Below, one piece after another: positions 42,915-47,852 of a stretch of 47,852 nt of DNA. This DNA comes from Candidatus Magasanikbacteria bacterium RIFCSPHIGHO2_02_FULL_48_18 (GTDB lineage: Bacteria > Patescibacteriota > Patescibacteriia > Magasanikbacterales > UBA922). The DNA is taken from the NCBI GenBank assembly GCA_001784285.1, contig MFQC01000008.1:168896-216747 (forward strand), in the 5' to 3' direction. The notes beneath the pieces are model-generated. The model was not told the DNA's origin and searched no databases. It worked only from the letters and a program-made list of their open reading frames with translations. The position numbers and the translations under genes are program-made. Each line of letters opens with the position of its first letter. Position 1 is the stretch's first letter.

Positions 42915-43193
42915 ATGCATATGATAGAACTTCTTGCCGCGTCAGACGATGAAAATATCCCTGTCATTGATCTTCATGCCGCAGAAACAACTCATGACGC
43001 GCTCGATCAATTGGAGAGCGGATTATTTTTGTTTTCTCAAAAGAAAGAACCATATTGTCGCGTTGTCCATGGAATTGGCGGCGGCATTTTGAAGGAAGCG
43101 GTTCATACCGCGCTTAAAGAAAGTCCTCTCGTAAAGGACTTTTGTCTTTCCTTCGATGGAGGGAGCACCATGGTCGGGTTCTATGACGAATAG
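42915..43193 (+). CDS. Smr-domain protein (small MutS-related)
   Basis: The product is 92 aa (ATG 42915; ATG 42921 also possible), essentially a single Smr domain: VIDLHAAETTHDALDQLE, then CRVVHGIGGGILKEAVHTAL and GGSTMVGFYD. The DLH and HGxGxG motifs are intact. Stand-alone Smr proteins are nickases or RNA endonucleases in several lineages. The start codon lies 1 nt after tRNA-Leu with no room for a Shine-Dalgarno, so its mRNA must come from processing of a tRNA transcript or from a promoter inside the tRNA. Confidence 0.88.
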   Translation: MHMIELLAASDDENIPVIDLHAAETTHDALDQLESGLFLFSQKKEPYCRVVHGIGGGILKEAVHTALKESPLVKDFCLSFDGGSTMVGFYDE

Positions 43194-43234
43194 AGCAAAT
43201 ATGCTGTTGATGAAAACAATCCGATTCGGGGTTT

Positions 43235-43705
43235 TTAATAGTGGTATGGTTTGTTTTTTATTATAGTGGCGACGCGATAAAGTTGCTCAAGCAAAATAAT
43301 TCGTGTCATTTGGTGTGGAAACGTCAGCGAAGAAAGAGAGACGACATGGTGCGCCTTCGCAATAAGCGAGGGATCCAGTCCAAGCGGTCCGCCAATAATC
43401 CAGGTTATTCTTTCGCCGCGAGATGAGAGCGACTCCACAAATGCGGCGAATTCTTTGGAAGAATAGTGTTTGCCTTTTTCATCAAGCGCAACAGTAATAT
43501 CATTTTTTTTGATATATTTTTTTATTGTTTCCGCTTCTTTTTTTTGGATCTGTTTTTTTTCCGAAACATCGCGGAATGGTTGTTCGGAGAGTTCAGTTAT
43601 GGTTATCTTGGCGTAGGGCTTCATCCGTTTGAGGTATTCCTGTTCCGCTCCGTTCCAATAGGACTCCTTCAATTTTCCAAGACACGCAATGTGGAGGTTC
43701 AGCAT
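43235..43705 (-). CDS. rlmH: 23S rRNA (pseudouridine1915-N3)-methyltransferase RlmH
   Basis: ATG at 43705 gives 156 aa, the usual RlmH length; the ORF-track extension to 43939 runs through the promoter. The SPOUT-fold C-terminus is clear: ITWIIGGPLGLDPSLIAKAHHVVSLSSLTFPHQMTRIILLEQLYRVATII...PYHY. It methylates pseudouridine 1915 in helix 69 of 23S rRNA. That helix lies in the 23S gene 0.5 kb away, directly next to an intron. It is transcribed away from the 23S gene. Confidence 0.95.
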   Translation of the reverse strand: MLNLHIACLGKLKESYWNGAEQEYLKRMKPYAKITITELSEQPFRDVSEKKQIQKKEAETIKKYIKKNDITVALDEKGKHYSSKEFAAFVESLSSRGERITWIIGGPLGLDPSLIAKAHHVVSLSSLTFPHQMTRIILLEQLYRVATIIKNKPYHY

Positions 43706-43725
43706 AGAAACGCATAGTTTTGTTG

Positions 43726-43754
43726 AGTATAAGGGAGGGAGTAAAATACTGCAA
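43726..43754 (-). promoter_or_regulatory. rlmH promoter (weak -35)
   Basis: On the minus strand TTGCAG (43754-43749), a 17-nt spacer and TATACT (43731-43726), ~20 nt before the ATG at 43705. Confidence 0.5.
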
Positions 43755-43796
43755 TGAAGCGATTTTTTATCCACACATTTTCCCCAAGGTTTCCTC

Positions 43797-43825
43797 TTGA
43801 CAAGGTTTTGAGTCTCAGGTATTAT
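43797..43825 (+). promoter_or_regulatory. Promoter upstream of the ncRNA candidate / 23S rRNA
   Basis: TTGACA (43797-43802), a 17-nt spacer and TATTAT (43820-43825). Transcription from ~43832 would run through a structured segment and a possible terminator at 44008-44028 before the 23S gene. Confidence 0.7.
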
Positions 43826-43831
43826 GATGGA

Positions 43832-44028
43832 GCGTTTAAAATCAATTTCCCTATTGGGGACCATGTCCAAAGAAAATATTTTTTTGCAAGATACTGCTTG
43901 GACCTCTGGATATTGTCTGTAACACTTTAAGCCATACAAGCATGTTACTCTCTATCACATTGCAGAGGTTTCAAAGCAGGTAGCCCCCACATTTTTTTGT
44001 GGTTGATACCGCTTCCAGGCGGTTTTTT
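43832..44028 (+). ncRNA. Candidate structured ncRNA or rRNA leader
   Basis: It lies between a near-consensus promoter and a hairpin with T-run (ACCGC-TTCCA-GGCGG-TTTTTT, 44008-44028). Stems seen are TGGGG/CCCCA (43855-43859/43985-43989) with CC/GG inside; TCCAA/TTGGA (43866-43870/43898-43902); CCTCTG/CAGAGG (43903-43908/43963-43968); and GTAACA/TGTTAC (43919-43924/43943-43948). They nest into a branched fold of ~197 nt. It lacks SRP RNA, tmRNA and RNase P signatures; a 6S-like RNA is possible but not shown. The alternative is an rRNA leader with attenuation. Confidence 0.45.
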
Positions 44029-45440
44029 AAAACTCAAATTTTCTCCACGAATGGTTGAACAGAAATATTTTCGCCATTCGTGAGGATGATTTGACACACA
44101 AGACAGAAACGTATTGGCCTTTACAATTCAGAACCAGAGTATAATTGTAAGTTTCAAGAAAGCACAATTGTGTGTTTTCGTAGTGCGCAATAAAAGAGCG
44201 TACGGTGGATGCCTCGACACGAAATGACGATGAAGGACGTTGCAGGGTGCGAAAAGCCTCGGTGAGATCCCAAGCAATCTTTGACCCGGGGATGTCCGAA
44301 TGGGGAAACCCCTCCGATGTAATAATCGGAGATCGTGCACTGAATTCATAGGTGCATGAAGAAGACCTGGTGAAGTGAAACATCTCAGTAGCCAGAGGAA
44401 AAGAAGACAATCAAAAGACCACTAAATTCTTTGCACGAATTTTTCCCGATGTAAATCGGGATTGATTCGTGATAAAGATTGGTGGTTGTGATTCCCTTAG
44501 TAGTGGCGAGCGAACGGGGAAGAGCCTAAACCTATAGTGTATTGTAGCAGATGCAGATAAGTTTCGACTTATTGAGATCTGTTACTCAAAGGACAGGCCG
44601 TTGCACTATAGGTGTTGTAGGGTACAACATCGACTACCTGTTATGTCGGTCTTTGTATGAATCTTGTATAGTCGAAGAAGCCTGGAAAGGCACATCATAG
44701 AAGGTGATAATCCTGTAGACAAAATACGTTTCATACCAAGAGGTTGTATCCCTGAGTAGGGCGGAACACGTGAAATTCCGTCTGAATCAGCCGCGACTAT
44801 GCGGTAAGGCTAAATACATTTCGTGATCGATAGTGAACAAGTACCATGAGGGAAAGGTGAAAAGCAGCCCGGTGAGGGCGATGAAATAGTATCTGAAACC
44901 GTATGCTTACAATGAGCTGGAGCCCGGCCCCGCAAGGGGTTTAGGGTGACAGTGTTCCTATTGAAGAATGAGCCTGCGAGTATGCTGTATGTTGCAAGCT
45001 TAACTCCGTCTCGGAGGTAGGCGTAGGGAAACCGAGTCTTAACGGGCGTTTAAGTAGCATACACATAACCCGAAACCGGGTGAGCAATCCATGACCAGGT
45101 TGAACCCCGACGAAAGTCGGGGGGAGGACCGAACCCACGCGCTGTGCAACACGCGGGGATGAGTTGTGGATAGCGGAGAAATTCTAATCGAACTCGGTAA
45201 TAGCTGGTTCTCCTCGAAATAGCTTTAGGGCTAGCTGTATATGTTCCCTCTGGGGGTAGAGCACTGGATGAGGTCGAGGTCCTTCGGGATACTCACTTCA
45301 ATCAAACTCCGAATACCAGAGATTAATAATATGCAAGTCAGACAGTGGGGGCTAAGCTTCATTGTCAAAAGGGAAACAGCCCAGATCGCAAACTAAGGTC
45401 CCAAAGTCATCACTAAGTGTAAAAGGTGGTGTTAATTCTC

Positions 45441-45477
<37 letters not shown>

Positions 45478-46286
45478 TAAAGATAGCGTAATAGCTCACT
45501 GGTCAAGAGTTTTCGCGCCGAAAATGTACCGGGGCTAAGTGATGCACCGAAGTTGCGAACCCCGCCGTATGGCGGGGTGGTAGAGGAGCATTCTTATCGC
45601 AGTGAAGTCGGACTCGCGAGAGCCGGTGGAGCGATGAGAAGAGAGAATGCAGGCACAAGTAGCAAGAATCCGGATGAAAGTTCCGGACGCCGAAAACCTA
45701 AGGTTTCCAGGGCAACGTGAATCGTCCCTGGGTTAGTCGGTCCTAAGGGGAGTCCGTCATCTGGCGGGGTACCCGATGGAAAAGCGGGCTAATATTCCCG
45801 CACTTGGTATCGTTTGTTATACAATCCGTATTTCAAAGGCAAGAGCGTTGTATGGCTACACGTTTCGCAAGATAGAGACTGCGTCTTCGGATAATGTCAA
45901 TTTTTGTTGGAGAAGTACCAAGAAAAGTTTTATAACGTTCGGCGATATCAAACCGTACCGGAAACCGACACAGGTGGGTAGGTCGAGAAGACTAAGGCGC
46001 ACGAGAGAAACATGGTTAAGGAACTCGGCAAAACAGCGGCCGTAACTTCGGGATAAGGCCTCCCCGATGTCGTCGCAAGACGACTCATCGGGGCGCAGCG
46101 AAAGACTCCATGCAACTGTTTACCAAAAACACAGCTCCCTGCGAAAGCGTAAGCTGAAGTATAGGGGGCGATGCCTGGCCAGTGTCAGAACGTTAAGGGG
46201 AGAGGTTACCCGGCCCGCAAGGGCCAGGGGAAGCTTTGAACTGAAGCGCTGATGAACGCCGGCGGTAACTATAACCGTCCTAAGGT

Positions 46287-46548
46287 TGGATGCACTACCT
46301 ACATATTAGGTAGCGTATCCATGGACTGGGACGGTTATTGAAGAGATTATGGAGTAGCAGAGTTCCAAAAAAAGCTGCCTTAATTTACAGTAATGTAAAT
46401 AAAGTCCAATCATGGCTATATGCTGGGAATTCAATGACAGTGAATAATCAGCAGGGAAGTCCGTCATTTGGCGGATCCCTCAGAGACCACACGCCGTGCT
46501 CCCGATGTATCGGGATGAAGATATGGTCCTTCGCAAAAGGAAGCGAAA
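46287..46548 (+). other. Group I intron 1 in 23S rRNA (E. coli ~1931), no ORF
   Basis: It splits the universal CCTAAGGT|AGCGAAATTCC. The conserved group I elements are seen: AATCAGCAGGG (Q), CAGAGACCACACG (R) and AAGATATGGTCC (S, 46518-46529). P1 is exon UAAGGU with GCCUUA (46377-46382), U-G at the splice site. P10 is exon AGC with GCU (46374-46376), which fixes the 3' splice site after A46548. The intron would thus end in A, not the canonical G. Before the guide lies GGGACGGTTAT (46328-46338), complementary to exon 46271-46281. Length is 262 nt. Confidence 0.85.
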
Positions 46549-46568
46549 AGCGAAATTCCTTGTCGGGT

Positions 46569-47302
46569 GAACACGTTTCTGTGCGGAAACTATAAACTCG
46601 CCCGAAATCATGGTAACATGATAATAAGCATACCGGCTCATAACGGTGAAGCCCTCCTCCCGGTTTAATCGGGACGGGTAATACCGTGGGAAGTCTCCCT
46701 CCTTAAAAATAAGGATTGGAGACCCCGTAACGACTGACCCGAAAGGGGAGGACCGATGTCAATCGGTCAACACGCCGGCTCTTATTTTCAAGAGCACTCT
46801 ATGGAGGTAGGATCCTATATAACAGGATTTGTGGATGGAGAAGGAAGTTTCCTTGTTTCATTTTCAAGACGTTCAGCTATGGTATGTGGTATTGAAGTTC
46901 GACCTTCATTTACCGTAAGTCAGCATGAACGCAGTAAAGATATTTTGAGTATTCTGCAAAATTTTTTTGGGTGTGGTTCTGTTCGTTTTAATAGACGAGA
47001 TAGAACTTGGAAATATGAAGTAAGAAGTTTGGATAATCTTATAAAAAGAATTATTCCACATTTTACGGCATATCCACTCCAGACATCCAAACGCAGTGAT
47101 TTTGAACAGTTTACTCAAGTCTGTCTTTGGATGGAACAAAAGAAACATCTTCGACCAGAGGGGCTAAAACAAATTATCAGGAGCGCGTATAGAATGAATA
47201 ATTTTGGCGCTCGTCGTTATGTAAAACAAGATCTCCTAATGAGTGTGAATAAGATGAAGGTATAGTCTGATCCCCGCAGTAATGCGGGATAACAAAAAAT
47301 TG
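46569..47302 (+). other. Group I intron 2 in 23S rRNA (E. coli ~1951), encodes a homing endonuclease
   Basis: It splits TTGTCGGGT|GAGTTCCGACC. P1 is exon UCGGGU with GCCCGA (46600-46605), with U-G at the splice site. P10 is exon GAGUU with AACUC (46595-46599), so the intron ends at G47302, the canonical last base. The S-type element GGTATAGTCTGATCC lies near 47259-47273 and pairs GACU/AGUC with the R region near 46731. A LAGLIDADG ORF occupies a peripheral loop. Length is 734 nt. Confidence 0.88.
46756..47265 (+). CDS. Single-motif LAGLIDADG homing endonuclease
   Basis: The product is 169 aa from ATG 46756, or ~154 aa from ATG 46801. One LAGLIDADG helix is seen (SYITGFVDGEGSFLVSF) with its catalytic Asp/Glu, and the following residues GIEVRPSFTVSQHERSKDILSILQNFFGCGSV fit the family. 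A single motif means it should act as a homodimer. It lies inside group I intron 2 and would cut intron-less 23S genes near the 1951 site to spread the intron. Codon use is AT-rich, unlike the island genes. Confidence 0.92.
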   Translation: MSIGQHAGSYFQEHSMEVGSYITGFVDGEGSFLVSFSRRSAMVCGIEVRPSFTVSQHERSKDILSILQNFFGCGSVRFNRRDRTWKYEVRSLDNLIKRIIPHFTAYPLQTSKRSDFEQFTQVCLWMEQKKHLRPEGLKQIIRSAYRMNNFGARRYVKQDLLMSVNKMKV

Positions 47303-47817
47303 GAGTTCCGACCCGCACGAATGGCATAATGATGTGGAGACTGTCTTAACCATGTACTCGGCGAAAATGCAAGTGTCGTGAAGATGCGACATACCCGCAG
47401 CTAGACGAAAAGACCCCGTGAAGCTTTACTATAGTTTGACATTGGTACATTGTTCTACATGTTCAGTATAGGTGGGACCCGCAAGGGGCCAGTGAGATAC
47501 CACCCTTGTATTGCGATGTGTCTAATCCAATGCCGTGAATCCGGTGTAGGAGACAGTGTCTGATGGGTAGTTTAACTGGGGCGGTTGCCTCCCAAACAGT
47601 AACGGAGGCGTTTACAAAGGTTGGCTTGCTCCGGATGGAAATCGGAGTGGACGTGCAAACGCAGAAGCCAGCTTTACTGCAAGGGCTACCACCCGCGCAG
47701 TCACGAAAGTGGAAGTTAGTGATCCGACCGTACGATATAGGACGGCGGAAGCTCAACGGATAAAAGTTACTCCGGGGATAACAGGCTGATCCCACCCAAG
47801 CGTCCACAGCGACGGTG

Positions 47818-47852
<35 letters not shown>

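Noticed and set aside
44091-44145. TTGACA at 44091 plus TATAAT at 44140 as a 23S promoter
   Set aside because: Spacing between them is 43 nt; no good -35 lies 16-18 nt before the TATAAT, so only the -10-like box can be noted.

Overview
The window looks like a Patescibacteria/CPR (Parcubacteria-like) chromosome segment. The evidence is a 23S rRNA gene carrying self-splicing group I introns (one with a LAGLIDADG ORF), no 16S next to that 23S gene, core genes that almost all lack a Shine-Dalgarno sequence, and compact A/T-biased coding. TGA acts as a stop at several genes, so the Gracilibacteria/Absconditabacteria code does not apply. The lineage call is inference from gene content; no phylogeny was run.

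Layout. (1) 1-8.2 kb is an accessory island. Four GC-rich genes on + (two sharing a cysteine-bearing C-terminal module, one Nudix-like, one with a zinc-ribbon-like N-terminus) alternate with two AT-rich DUF4143-type AAA ATPase genes on -. Three of the GC-rich genes are followed directly by a ~210-230 nt array of up to six hairpins. The stems vary with compensatory changes while the loops stay constant, which points to a structured RNA or folded recombination site not recognised here. (2) 8.2-15.4 kb is a six-gene operon on - for a complex I / group 4 hydrogenase-like membrane complex (Ehr type). The proton-channel subunits look intact, but the large subunit lacks the NiFe cysteines, the small subunit has Asp at three of four FeS-cysteine positions, and no ferredoxin subunit is present. 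(3) 15.4-24.2 kb holds tRNA-Ser, a tRNA remnant, a phosphoribosyltransferase-deaminase fusion, a PEP-utilising mobile-domain protein, an O-antigen-ligase/flippase pair, a secreted SpoIID/LytB protein and a RelBE-like toxin-antitoxin pair. (4) 24.2-42 kb is housekeeping: recA, a RodZ-like gene and ftsK on -; rpoB, rpoC, yebC, ruvC, a CTP-dependent lipid-kinase-like gene, rpsO, a NYN nuclease-like gene and pnp on +. (5) 42-47.9 kb holds an ICMT-like methyltransferase, tRNA-Leu, smr, rlmH (-), a candidate structured ncRNA and a 23S rRNA gene truncated by the window end.

How parts relate. The hydrogenase-like genes are tightly packed with ATGA overlaps behind one promoter, so they probably form one complex that no longer does redox chemistry but may still move ions. 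The flippase and ligase overlap by ATGA and probably act together in surface polysaccharide assembly. In the 23S gene, two group I introns at E. coli positions ~1931 and ~1951 flank a 20-nt exon; the first appears to end in A rather than the canonical G.
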